From Pogonophryne albipinna (Eukaryota > Chordata > Actinopteri > Perciformes > Artedidraconidae): a stretch of DNA of 64,000 nt. The stretch covers positions 22,726,647 through 22,790,646 of the forward strand of contig CM053260.1 of NCBI GenBank assembly GCA_028583405.1, read 5' to 3'. Numbering within the stretch: position 1 is the first letter of the stretch; each line of letters opens with the position of its first letter. Positions 1-11,758 of the stretch are shown here, piece by piece. The position numbers were made by a program, and so were the translations under genes. The notes under the pieces were generated by a model, which saw only the letters and a program-made list of their open reading frames with translations, was not told the DNA's origin and ran no database searches.

Positions 1-3000
1 AAGCTACATGGAACAATTTGGTGTGAGCAGGGTGCTGATGTTGTCATTATGAAGATAATTGCTACTCAAACTAGTAGCCTTGAGCCATGTGGCACAGCGT
101 TAAAGTCAAAACAGGAATCAATGCAATCCGCTCCAGGCCTGAACAGGAAACATTTAAAGTGTCAAGCCCTCGGAAGCCACGGGAACAATGTTTGTGAGGA
201 CACACGAGTGAAAGGGATGCTGCAAAGATGCCAAAGAACAAGCTAAGAAAGGGGGGGGGGGGGAATCATAGACTGTATGGGGAAAATCCAACAACAACTA
301 TCAAGCGCAAGATATTCATTAATAATTTTATAATCTTATATCAATAAATAAAGAATCTAGATTGTTAAAGGAGCATTATTGATTTAGGGATTAGCTTGTA
401 TATCAACTCTAGTGTCAGTGTTAGCAAACTGTTTCCAATGTACACATCCGGTAAGGACAAAGTTGGCATCCATTTGGAGTCAGGTTTTCATGGATGAAAG
501 TCCAATATTCAATCTTCATTAACATCTGTTTTCATTCTGTCTTGGTGCTGTAACAGTAGCAGAATGTTCCCCTATGAGATTATTGTTGCAGAGAAAATTC
601 AACTACGTTATTAGAATGATATTTAATGACAAAATAATAATATTGAAAGTAATGCTATCAGTCTCTTTCGTCTCTTTTTTGGCAATATATTAGATATTTT
701 TGTGTGGGGCATTAAGGGAGGGAGAAAAAGAGACAACTGCAAGAAAGAGTAAAGAAGCACTGGATTATTTACACTAGATTATCAAATGTGCTTTGTAAAC
801 ATACACATATTTAATTTCTTAAATGTGACAGTAATCTTCATCACAGGTATCGGCCCCTGAGGGAAACATCCGGCTCTTAAGCTGCTAAATGTTTCTGCTG
901 CTACATTTTCACCAGCTTGTTGCCAACCATGTGGGCTTTTGCTTGCTTTTTTATACCTAACAATGTTTACTAATGCAGCATTAAGTCATCTACTGCGTAT
1001 ACATATAAATCAAATGTACAGTGCATTGCATTTTAAAAAGCAGCATGTTGAGAACTAGAGATAGATAACATTTATTAATACACCATACTGTAGCTAAAAT
1101 ATTTCCTCCTGTGGAACCAGCCTTTTGTACAATCCCAGTTTGAGATATGCGTAGGTAGGTTAAAAAACAGAGCCTTTCAGAGAGCAGCCCTCCCTTAAAA
1201 GCATCACATCTGTTTTTTCTTTCAGCAGCTATTTGCTTTGAAGTCACCCTGGCCTGTTCCAGAAAATCAATTAAAAGCATGACTAAAACATTTGCACCTA
1301 ACATTTTCCACTTCCCTCTCTTTAGAGTGTTTGATGTCCCCCAATGCCTAACACTGCGTAAATGCTGAGATCACAGAGATAGTGACTGGAGGATTCTTTC
1401 AAACTTGCTCCCTGCTTTAAGAGAGGCTCTAACTTAAAGTGAAATGACATTATGAAAAATATCAGTGGACTCCTGCAGTGCTGTTTTCTCGGCGGAGAAA
1501 TTGAGGACACCTCAAAAGCCCTTCAGACAAACGGTGCAATATTATGCGCTGTGAATGTCCTCGTTAGTCTCTCAAGTCAGCAGAGACTTTTTCCTGCAGG
1601 ATGTTTTGTAAATAATGTAATGCAAGTGTTTTTTGTCTACATCCCCTCTGCCCCTCCTTACATTCCCTATAAAAGTCTCCTGGAGAGAGTTATCAGAGAG
1701 ATCTGCAGTGGTCCTCCATATGAGCATACGGCTGTCGCTTAAGTGGGCAGTACTAAGCCTTATTGTCTGCTAAAGATGTAGGAAGCACAATGGGAGAGGC
1801 CGAATCTCAGCGCTCAGCTATCTACTGGGGGGGAATGGGAGGTCGGTCCCCCCGGGGCCATGACGCCAAAACCATTATTCTTATCACTGCAGGACAACTC
1901 ACCGCAGGGCAGGAAAAACCCTTCTGAAAGGTCAAATGAGCGTGTCTCTCAGTGTGTGTGTTTACCCCCCCCCCCACCTCTCCAACACCACACATTTCTG
2001 AATTTCTCATTAACTGATAATACATCACTCATGACCTTGTGATAAAAATACATTAGCTGGAGACAAGTCATTAATCTATAAAGAATCAGGCTGTTTAGGT
2101 TATCAGGTAAGAATGGGTATACGTGTTATCGCACAAATAATGAGGAGGCTTAATTGCTCTTCTTAAGCGATGCACGATATGAAGTGGAAGTGTTTTGTGC
2201 GTTGTGGAGCAAAGTTGAGTTCATGACGTTCGGCTGTCATCGAGCGATGTGGTTTAGGATTGGCCGGTTTGCAAAGGGGAGGAGATATCTGCTGAACAAA
2301 ATGCAGGAAGACAGCTTGGTCATTGCTGCTGTTGAAGAGACAAAGGTCACTATATGGAAGTTGGATTGATGCATCGCTTTCATGCAGTTTAACGATGGAT
2401 AGGGTTCTATAGTAAAAAGTTATAAAGTAAAGTAATAGTTTTTACTCGACCAAAGTAGAAACCTTCAGTGAGTGGATTAGGGGTTGCAAAATTCAGAGAA
2501 TATTCAAGGAATCAAACCAAATTCCCAACCCAAAAATTGAATACATGGAAATAAAGAGGTAAGCTTCTAAGGCTGTATTTACCAGGTCATTTGCAGATAG
2601 AAATACGTAATTTTACTGTGTCAAGCCAGCCATGCTACAACGCTGGCTGTGTGCAAACAGGGTTTAGACTAAAGTGATCAACTTAGTTATGATTTTTGAA
2701 CAAAAAGCAAAAAAGTAATATTATTAAAGTTGTATTATTAAAATATGTTGGAATATTCTTTGTATATTTTTTTCATTAATTTAATGTGGACTACAATAAG
2801 AGAGAAAAGTTACCATTCCACAAATAATTATAGTACAGTGTTCACACTGTTTATCTGGCAACTAAAAGCTGTTTTCAAGCTTGGAAAAACGCTTCTAAGA
2901 TATTTTCTGGGTCCCTGGAGAGGTCGGCAAAATGTCGTTTTCACTAATGCTTAAGCTTGGGAATATAACACCCAACCAGAAATAACTGTACTGAATACAC

Positions 3001-4849
3001 AACACAAAAGCACACCACAGGTCGGTCTCCCAAAGCAGGATTATTCAATTAGCAGTTTAACGGCACTGAATACAAGGCTGAGTGGCTCTTTCTACTTCAG
3101 TCCTTGGTTCTGGGTTTTACTTTATTCAACTAACATGATAATCCATCTACAGATAGACAGGCCCCTACTGAATGGAAAACAGAAAGAAAAAACACATCGC
3201 CTATTTGTGCAGAATAAAACTCTGCCTTAAAACGATAGTCAATGCAGAATATTCTGAAAGCAACAATGTTGACTAAAGTGATATGTGCAAATGTTGCCGG
3301 TTGTGTGTTAAATTGATGTTAAACTATAGAAAATCTGCCCATGCTGTCTCAAATATCAGTGTTAAATCATAAGCAATGTTTAGCTTTGATAAAAAAGCTC
3401 TTAGCACTTAGTAGGAAGTCCATCCCCATGGAGAACTTATAATCAGCTGCTATGCTGTAGTCTCATTTACAAAGTGTTTATACTGTTTGCAAACTTTCCA
3501 CAAAGCTTCAGGGTGAGACGACACACAGTATTGTGCGAAATATAAAAATATCCGGGTTATACATTTGAGTGTGAAAATTATTTTAATACCTGCAAATCAC
3601 CATGTAAACAAAGTCGCTGGTGGAGGAGTCAGCCTCACTGCTAACACAACTCCAGGCTTTTAAATCTCAAATTAATTGCTCGGCTTTATGTGAGTGTGAC
3701 TTTCTTTGCCAGCTTGAATTTGTCGACGTAGGTGTTAAACTTTACAAATGGAGAATGTTTCAGGCACTGAGCCTGCACTATGCTAGCCAGCAGCAATGCT
3801 CGTGGCTCGCTTTACTGTAACGTATGCTAGGACTCGAGCTGTTTTGCATACGTTTTCGTCCGGCTACAGGCGGAGAGGTGACAGTGAAGCAGATGAGGAC
3901 ATCCAGAGCGGTGTGAAGGATGATGGCAGCCGTTCCCCCAGGCCACGGTGATGGCACTGCATCGATCCAGCCACTCCGGAGCCTGATGTGCAGAGAGCCT
4001 TTTGGCTTTGTCAGCACGGTTCAGCTCAGCGTTGGTCCAACTCCCCTGATCACTGTCAGAAACCCAGGAGGAAAATAAACGGAGAATAGGAGGAGAAAAT
4101 GCTGATGGATCCGGAGCCAGACAGGCGGCGCAGGATTGGCTAAATAACTGCTAACTACTCACCAGGCACTTCTTTATCATTCTCTAGCTGTTTCAGGCAA
4201 GTGAATGTTTACTGTCAGGCAGGGGAAAGGAGGAAGACAGAGTGGGGGGTTTGGAGCTGTTCCTCCTTCATCCACCTCCAAACACAAGCACCTGTTAGTG
4301 CTATTCAGCCTGCCAACTGCTTCTCTGCTGAACTTAATTCTGCTAATCCTCTCACATATTTACTCAGGTGGAGGTGTGCTGGCACCACTGAAGGTATTTT
4401 GTCTTCAGATGGCCAGTGTTTGCCTTCGGAGGTGATTCACTTCGTACACTAGTTTATATCTTATGACATTAATCTCTCAAGTCACCGTGGATATACCCAG
4501 AGACTTTCTGCTTTCTCTCCGCTTACTGAATAGAATCAATAGGAGCCAGACCTTGGACTCTGAGCTTCCGGTTTTGTTGTTACCGCATTCAGTTTAAGTT
4601 TCCTCTGGAAATGAGTCATAGTAGCGGCGACAAGATAATCTGTAGAATCTAAAAGCAGAGGCCTTGGCACTAAAGAGCCTTTGAAGTGCACAGACTGAGA
4701 GATTGAATTTGGTTAAAACCTCACGTCATGGGGTGAGTCTGGGGCATCTTGAATATGGCAGTGAAGGTTGATCGTAGAGTTAAGCAATTTGGCCCTGAGC
4801 CTTTTAGACGCTACCACACTCAACAATATAAAGGCTTCCAAATATCTTT
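1..4849. other. No gene recognised; single-copy-looking DNA
   Basis: I see no coding gene, RNA gene or clear mobile element here. The open frames are short, on both strands, and have no recognisable domain. There is a G run at 251-263 and a C run near 1966-1975. A stretch near 2475-2570, with a TTGCAAAATTC-type motif, may be a degenerate dispersed fish repeat, but it is too diverged to call. The base composition is moderately AT-rich, as expected for fish intronic or intergenic sequence. Confidence 0.6.
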
Positions 4850-5095
4850 GGAAACATGAAAGCAATAGGTTGACATTTTGGAAATGTGCTAATTACCCTT
4901 CTTGAAGAAAATAAGATAAGAAAGATGATTTCACCCACAAATATGTAGGCAGCAGCTTGTTAGCTTAGCTCAACACAAGGAGTGGGATCAGGGAACACAG
5001 CTAGCCCGACTCTTTCTAAAGGTTACAAACTTCAACTAACCAGCACCTCCAAAGCTCACTTATTCACATGTTTGTCATTACTGATAAAATCAAGA
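4850..5095 (+). repeat. Degenerate dispersed teleost repeat
   Basis: The segment contains, in order, a TTAGCTTAGCTCAACACAAG-type block, then GGGAACACAGCTAGC, then a CCAGCACCTCCAAAGCTCAC block. I recognise this order of motifs from a repeat common in bony-fish introns and UTRs, whose class I cannot name with certainty. No open frame, terminal inverted repeat or target duplication is visible. The boundaries are approximate. Confidence 0.5.
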
Positions 5096-7595
5096 CATAA
5101 TGTGTTGATAAGTGAGTGTTAGTGCACCTCTCGCATACCTCAGGATTTTTGAGCACCTTAAAGTGACTCATGAATTTTAGACTTCACTTTCAAAGAGTCA
5201 TTGTATCATTAAAAAAACCATTTAACTGTAAAAACTAACTCAAATCATTCTTTGAGGAATTGTAAAACTGAACTTAGTCTTTCTGCTGTGCACGGGAAAA
5301 AAAGCTTTCATTTACCCCATAATTATGTGTGTGTTCAGCAATAACGGCACATTGAAATCCATTAGGCACAATTGCTATGTTGGCATGAGCACCGTTTAGG
5401 TGGGATAAGCTAATTTCTGCACACACAGGGAAATGTGCAGGTTGTCAGATGTGGAAAGACGACAAATATCCATCTATGCGTCGACATTATCAAGCTAGCT
5501 TGTTTTAGGCTAGAGAAAAAAATGTTTCTCCGGGGACCTACATTACGATGCGGTATATATAATTGGCCTATTAGAGTGCCTGCACATACACCTACTGCAT
5601 GTTGTTAGCATCACTCAATGCTAATTCTGTCAATCAACATGTTTTTATTATAATTGTATACATATTTGTACAACAATGTTAGATATCTATGAGCTATAAA
5701 TGCATTAGTGGATAAGTTGTTCATAAAAGCTAGTTCATAGACATCCCTCGATGTAATTCTGATGTAAGTATTTCCTATGAAAAGCTTGACGGGAAATGTC
5801 AAGCCGGCTGTCATTAAAGGCGCGGTGACATTTGTATTCCATCTTTCAAAGCAGTGATTCCATCTCTGCCAACAGAGGCCCTAATCTCTGCTGTGCCCCA
5901 ACAGACAGAAGCAAGACAGATTAACTCAATTACTCTTTTACTTGAGTGAATGACGGAAAGAATACAATTCTCATTTAAGTCTAATCCTGCGTGGGAGCAG
6001 CCGAGGAGCAATATTGCAGGTGTAGGGAAGGGGAGCGTGTGAGACTCGAAAATGAATTCTGAAGGCAGCCGGAGTGTTTGCTCATCTTTTTTCATGCTCT
6101 CTTTTTTCATGCTCTCTCTTAACCACAGTCAGAAAGCAGCATAGTGAGAGACACAGCAGGCGGGAAGACGGAGAAGAGGAGATAGGGAAAAAGATGGGCA
6201 GATACACATGATGGAGTGACAGACAGGAAGGGAGTCGGGCAGAGGGTGAGAGGAATGAGAGAGACAGAATTGGGTTTACAGCTCCAATATGTCAGAGTTA
6301 GTTTGCAGGATGAAGCAGCAAAAAATCGACCAATTTCCACAGTGCTGACACACCCGAACTAATACTCTGCGCGGGGCATTACAGTCAGCCTTGTGTATGA
6401 AACATGTTGTGACACATGTAGCTTCTGTATTGTCTGCAGCATCTGTTGCAGGGACACAGATGGCAGCGGCCATCCTCACCATCGCTACGCCTCATGGGAG
6501 ATGTAGTCCGAGATGACGTTTTACTGACAGTGTAGGCCATCTGTCAACACATGACAGACAGTTTTTTTTAACTTCCTCCTCTCTCATAAACATGGATCAC
6601 AAGGGGGTTGGTCGTGGAAAGGCCGTCACAGTGTGAAGGATGGATATTTGTACGGTAAGCAGTAAAAGGTCAGGGCTGGGCGCTTTGTGGCAGCAGCATC
6701 AGTGAAACCCTGCAGGGGTAACAGCGGTGAAACCCCAGATCCTCAACAAAGCTGTCAGACTGCAGGAGAAAGCTGTCACTGCAGACGCCTAAACCTTTAC
6801 CGCCCTTCCCTCTCCCTCACATTCACTCTCGCCTTGCTCTGACTCATTATGTCAGCTCTTCAAAGTCTCCCCATTCTCTCCTGCCTTAAGCTAGATGCAG
6901 AGAGCAAAAGGGAGAATGGGTCCATCTTTTGCTGCTGTAAACAAAAAGAAAAACTCTTTGTGTGAATTCTTATATCCCCTGTCTGTGTGCCACATCACAC
7001 TTCTCTCTGTTCCAATGCAAGACGGAGTTTCCATCCTTTTTCCTCATTTACTGCTCCTTTGGTTATTCAACGATAAAAATAAATTGAAGGACGGGGAGAT
7101 AATGAAGATATGATGAGGACAAGGCATAGACAGGGATCCAGGAATATTGAAATTGACTTGAGCAGATCCACCGCTTTCTCCTCTCCCTCGTACTGAATGG
7201 TGATACGGGCTCATTAAAAATTCATTGCTCAACTATGAAAAGAGCGGACGTCTGCATCTTGGCCGGACTGAAAAACAGACAGCGACGTCTGGACTGTCTG
7301 TGGCTTTGGTGTGTACCGTCATGTCTGGTTCTGCAAAGATTGACTTTTGGGATTCAGGTCTAGACAACAATATAAAGGATTAATGGATTAAACAAAGCAG
7401 CGTCATCCAAAAAAGCCTGTACACATTTCCGTCAGTCTGTTTTTCTTCCTATGCTAGACGCCTAAAGTTGAGCTTTTACCACTTTACTCAAAACAACAAA
7501 TGACAAAGAGAAAAACAAAGTCATTAGGATTCCTTATTTGAAAACAATCAACTTGATGGTAAGATATATCAATAGTTAAGTAAAAAATGCCTCAC
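5096..7595. other. No gene recognised
   Basis: No coding gene or classifiable element was found. At 6089-6118 a T-rich 15-base unit containing TTCATGCTCTC occurs twice in tandem. Purine-rich tracts lie around 6140-6260. The small open frames look like chance. Confidence 0.55.
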
Positions 7596-7715
7596 AAAAC
7601 ACATAATGAGGCATCCTCTGGGAACCATGAATGTCTTTAAAAGATTTCATGGCAATCCATCCAATTGTTGAAAAGATATGAAAGTCCAAGCAAAAGTGGT
7701 GGCCATCCTTGGAAT
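7596..7715 (+). repeat. Short dispersed teleost repeat fragment
   Basis: The block around TTCATGGCAATCCATCCAAT, followed by a GAAAGTCCAAGCAAAAGTGG-like stretch, matches from memory a low-complexity dispersed repeat found in many fish genomes. It has no coding capacity and no visible ends. The class is unknown. Confidence 0.4.
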
Positions 7716-8363
7716 TGCTAGAATGGTGAGAAATGACAGAAATGTGCTTTATATAGAGAGAAAGAGGGAAATAAACTGAAAATCCTTCACTCGAAAGTCA
7801 GTAGATTCAGACTAATGTACTGCAGGTGGTTTCAGTAATGAGAATATACTCGTACTATATAGGTAGAAAGTGTACAAGGTAATAGTGCTCAGAAATATTT
7901 GTTGCAAAACCTTCTCAACTCTTTTAATGCTGTAAAGCAAACACAGTATCTGCCTCCTGTTTATGAATATACAAGGACGTCTGTAGAAATCCACACAAAG
8001 TAGTATTCAATAATAGTTTGCCTGCACTAAATATTAAACATTTCTGGGGTTATATCGACTGTCTGTTCTGTTTGTGATGTTCAGGTGGAAATTAATAAGT
8101 GGTGTCCTAATGAACCGGATGAGTACTTTAATAAGAGCTGTATTCAAACGCTTCTTTTTCATACCTCTTCTTGAACAAAATCACCAACACGTTTTTAAAG
8201 TCATATTGTATTTTATAATAAAACGCTTAAGATGTTCCCAAAAACCACAATGTTTTATACCTAAAGTATTTGGATGTTTTACATTATATTAAATGTGTAC
8301 TTTTTAAATGTTGTAGAAGACTTAATGCAGGAACGTACTGTTGAAATGATTGATATAGTTCTT
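7716..8363. other. No gene recognised
   Basis: AT-rich sequence with only short open frames. Nothing can be supported here. Confidence 0.55.
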
Positions 8364-8515
8364 CTATTATTACCTCAACCGAGAAGGTTATGTTTTATAT
8401 AATGTCTTTTATATTTATCTTTTCATGAGACTTGGTATGAGTGTGTTGAATCGGCGCTGGAAAAAACGTTCAAATGTTGGAGCAGATCTGAATGACAGTG
8501 CAGATAAACACTTTT
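8364..8515 (+). repeat. Dispersed teleost repeat, copy 1 of 4 in the window
   Basis: It begins with TTACCTCAACCGAGAAGG, continues with GAGACTTGGTATGAGTGTG and TGAATCGGC, and ends with TTGGAGCAGATCTGAA. This is the motif order of a widespread fish repeat (CCAAGGAGGTTATG ... AAACTTGGTGG ... TTTTGGAGCGGATCC). Related pieces lie at 15965-16080, 33546-33625 and 61497-61585. The class is unknown to me. It is degenerate, so the insertion is old. Confidence 0.5.
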
Positions 8516-9194
8516 ATTTCCCAATGTTCTTACGTTGCGTCATAGGTCATTTAGCCTTGATCCAGGTCTGTGCTCTCCATGAGCCTTTCTAGTTTGATTA
8601 AACATTTGATGAGTTTCTGCCTTACAATTATTTGTTTTCAGTCCTGTCAATAGTTAGTTGGGAACAAAAATGCAAAGGTTAGAACATTGCCACATTCAGT
8701 AGCTTTGAGGACCAATAGAAGGAAGCAAACACTTCAATTACATTGGCAAAATGAGTGAAAAGAGACAAGTTTAGAGCCGGACATAACTATGAGCTATACA
8801 AACTACACTTATATTTAGTTTAGGGGAACATTACCCCAAAGTCTAGTTTGAGGATATTTCCAACTACTGCATGATGTTGTCTTCTTACTACAATTCTACA
8901 ATCTTTTCAAGTGGGTTTCAATCGTTTGTTTGAGTATTCATATAGGGTATGTTTTATTATTCTAGAGAGAGCTAGTTAGCAACCAATCTTTTTTAGACCC
9001 AGTTTGTTTTTCTTATAAATACCATTTTGAGTTAGAGTATTTTTATTTTCAGGGATGGATGTTTAGTCCTATTTTCCACTGGCGCACAACTGATGATATA
9101 TGTTAGCTCATTGTCAATCACTGTTATAACAGAACAATGCTTTTACTGAAGTTTGCAATTTTTGTATTTACCTGCTGGCCTTCAAGATATCTAA
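8516..9194. other. No gene recognised
   Basis: AT-rich DNA without supported features, leading into the minisatellite. Confidence 0.55.
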
Positions 9195-9822
9195 GATCCA
9201 CCCACCCATCCGTCCATCCATCTGTCCATCCATCCGTCCATCTGCCCATCCATTCGTCAATCCATCCATCCACCCATCCATCCGTCCATCCACCCATCCA
9301 TCCGTCCATCCGTCCACCCATCCATCAGTCCATCCATTCGACCATCCATCCATCCATCTACTCACCCATCCATCCATCCATCCGTCCATCAATCCATCCA
9401 TTCGTCCATCCATTCAACCATCAATCCATCCATCTACCCACCCACCCATCCATCCGTCCATCCATTCGACCATCCATCCATCTACCCACCCACCCACCCA
9501 CCCATCCATCCATCCATCCATTCGTCCATCCATTCAACCATCAATCCATCCACCCATTCATCCATCCACCCACCCACCCATCCATCCATCCATCCATCCA
9601 TTCAACCATCAATCCATCCACCCATTCATCCATCCACCCACCCATCCATCTACCCACCCACCCATCCATCCATCCATTCGTCCATCCATTCAACCATCAA
9701 TCCATCCACCCATTCATCCATCCACCCACCCATCCATCCATCCATTCGTCCATCCATTCAACCATCAATCCATCCACCCATCCATCTACTCACCCATCCA
9801 TCCATCCATCCATCCGCCCCCA
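9195..9822. repeat. CATC/CCAC-type minisatellite of about 630 bp
   Basis: The array consists of variant four-base units (CATC, CACC, CGTC, CATT, CAAC). Above the 4-bp level, a longer block containing CATTCAACCATCAATCCATC recurs at about 9412, 9532, 9600, 9688 and 9753, so the array has grown by duplicating larger segments. The 240-residue open frame running through it exists only because the unit lacks stop codons and is not a gene. Frames on the other strand are open for the same reason. Confidence 0.9.
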
Positions 9823-10372
9823 GGGTCTCCTACTAGTCGGATGTCCCAAGAATTCCTGAACATAGGGGAATATGAAAGGTTTCCTGAACCCTAAATGACT
9901 TTGACTGACTCTGTTTGGTAAACTAATTCTAGATATCTGAGCTTCTCAGCCGTGCCTAAGGACTGAGGGAAACTCATTTAGGTAACGCTTACCCAATGGG
10001 GTAAATTTTTTTAATCGATACCAATGATCACAGCAGAGGGCTGCAAAGTAAATTGACTCGTAAATGACAGGCTTTGTATACGAATATAGTTTAAGAAAGT
10101 AAACATGCAACACCAATTGATATACGGGCTCATATTATTACAGTAAACATATCAGGATCACTCTAAGTAGTCATTAAAAGTGATGTTGTGTATTATTCTT
10201 AACTTAGAATTAAATGAGGCTTCCAACATATTTTTCAGCAAAAAAGATTCCTGATGCGAGAGTAAATTAGATCTTTATAACAGAAAATAAAATAAAAAGA
10301 TAAACTTAATAAGGACTTGGAGTTGTTGTGTTTCAGTAATGAATAAACGGATGCAAAACGTTCAAAGTAATG
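9823..10372. other. No gene recognised
   Basis: AT-rich sequence between the minisatellite and the hAT element, with no supported features. Confidence 0.55.
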
Positions 10373-10380
10373 ACCTAGAC
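10373..10380. repeat. Left target-site duplication of the hAT element
   Basis: ACCTAGAC directly precedes the CAGGGGTGCC terminus and is identical to the octamer at 11751-11758. Confidence 0.9.
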
Positions 10381-11750
10381 CAGGGGTGCCCAACCAGTCG
10401 ATCGCGAGATGTGTCTAAAAATAGAACAACAATATTTTGTTTTATCGTTAATGTCCTATAACATAATCTTCCTGTGCCAGAATAATGCAATTGAACGCAT
10501 CAAAGCTTTGTGATTGGCCGGCGTGACCCCATGTGTCGGGGCGTGGCTGGTGGGCAGTGGGCACTATTTCGCTAACGTTGTCCGTGTCAACAGAAGTGAC
10601 AGTCCGCACACACACAAGACCGCAATTATGGCAGAAGCACATATAATTTTCACTCCGAGTGGGAGGATGATTATTCCAATTCAAAGTCCATCTGTCTCAT
10701 CTGCAATGCGAGCGTGGCTTTATCGAAGAAGGGTAATTTAGGAGCGGCATTTCAAAACAGTGCACAAACGCTACGAGACGGAATTCCCTCCTAATTCTGC
10801 CCTACGCTCCCAAAAGGGGAGGGGCCTGAAAGGACAGCTAAATGCACAGCAGTCCATTTTCACCAGGCCCAACAACAAGAGCAAGGCTGCTCCAGAGCAT
10901 CTTATCGTGTCAGTCACGTTCTTGCGAAACACATGAAGTCTTTCAAAGACGGCGAAGTTGTGAAAGAAGCATTCCTGGAGGCTGCCGACGCGCTTTTTGG
11001 GGACCGTAAAAATAACAGTAGCATTTCAACAGGTTTTTGATATAATAAAACTCAAGTTAGATACCGTTATTAATCAGCTGTAAGTTTTAGTTTGTTTGAA
11101 CTTATTCATTATAATTATTGTACAAAATGGTATAAGAATGCAAACTTAAATTGATTATAGTCTATCATCAATTCAGGTTAAGAAACTAGTGTTGCTTGCA
11201 TCCTATTTTAAAGGCATTTCTTTTTATACTCTACTAAAATGCAACAAAAAAGGGTTTGATTCTATTAATTGTGTCTTTTTTATTGCACTTTGGCAGCAGA
11301 TTCCTGTGTAGCTTCAGATCTGAGTTGTCTTATTAGTAAGCCTAATTTATACTTTTGTAGCAACACTATTTTTATATAATGGCAAAGAAAGGGTTCAGAG
11401 TCTTTTCTTTTTTCCCTGTGTCATATGTGGCAGCACTGCTCAATGTTTCTTGAAAACATTACCCACTGTAGTGACGTGTGAATAAACTCCAACTCTGTAT
11501 CAACAACACTGTTGTGTAACTTCAGTTAAATACTTGTATGTGTGTAGATTAGAAAGAGGTAAGATAAAGGATCTGCAGTATTTTATGAAGTATTCATCGT
11601 ACAAAGGTCAGTTTTATACAAGTAGAAGTGTGTATTTACCTGGTAGTAGGCTGTCAGTAATGGCTACGCCTCTCTATGTGGACTGGTAGATCTCGGCAGA
11701 CTGGCAACTTTAAAAGTAGCTCTCGGTTCAAAAAAGGTTGGGCACTCCTG
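10381..11750 (+). mobile_element. hAT-superfamily DNA transposon, internally deleted, 1370 bp
   Basis: The termini are inverted repeats: CAGGGGTGCCCAACC at the left and the complement of CAGGAGTGCCCAACC at the right (14 of 15 match). The element is flanked on both sides by the identical octamer ACCTAGAC, at 10373-10380 and 11751-11758. An 8-bp target duplication is the hAT hallmark. A broken N-terminal transposase piece lies near the 5' end. The catalytic region (RNase H-like fold and the hAT dimerisation domain) is absent, so the copy is non-autonomous. The perfect target duplication suggests a fairly recent insertion, whereas the coding decay is probably older and inherited from the source element. 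Confidence 0.9.
10628..11040 (+). pseudogene. hAT transposase N-terminus with BED zinc finger, frameshifted
   Basis: From the ATG at 10628 the frame reads towards EWEDDYSNSKSICLICNASV, with the first two zinc-binding cysteines at 10692-10694 and 10701-10703. The histidine half (RHFKTVH, His codons at 10748-10750 and 10763-10765) is in another frame, owing to one extra G at about 10741. That second frame continues through KRYETEFPPNSALRSQKG and a QQSIFTRPN segment to a TGA after FLRNT. The next conserved block, KSFKDGEVVKEAFLEAADAL, is in the first frame again, before the stop at 11038-11040. The order BED finger, then SFTRPN-type linker, then FLEAADALFG is that of fish hAT transposases related to ZBED and GTF2IRD2-like proteins. 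The rest of the transposase is deleted, so no functional protein is expected. Confidence 0.8.
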
Positions 11751-11758
11751 ACCTAGAC
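11751..11758. repeat. Right target-site duplication of the hAT element
   Basis: ACCTAGAC directly follows the terminal GGCACTCCTG and matches 10373-10380 exactly. Confidence 0.9.

Noticed and set aside
9137..9859. 240-codon plus-strand frame rich in His, Pro and Ser
   Set aside because: It is translation of the CATC minisatellite; the opposite strand is open too. No domain or start signal.
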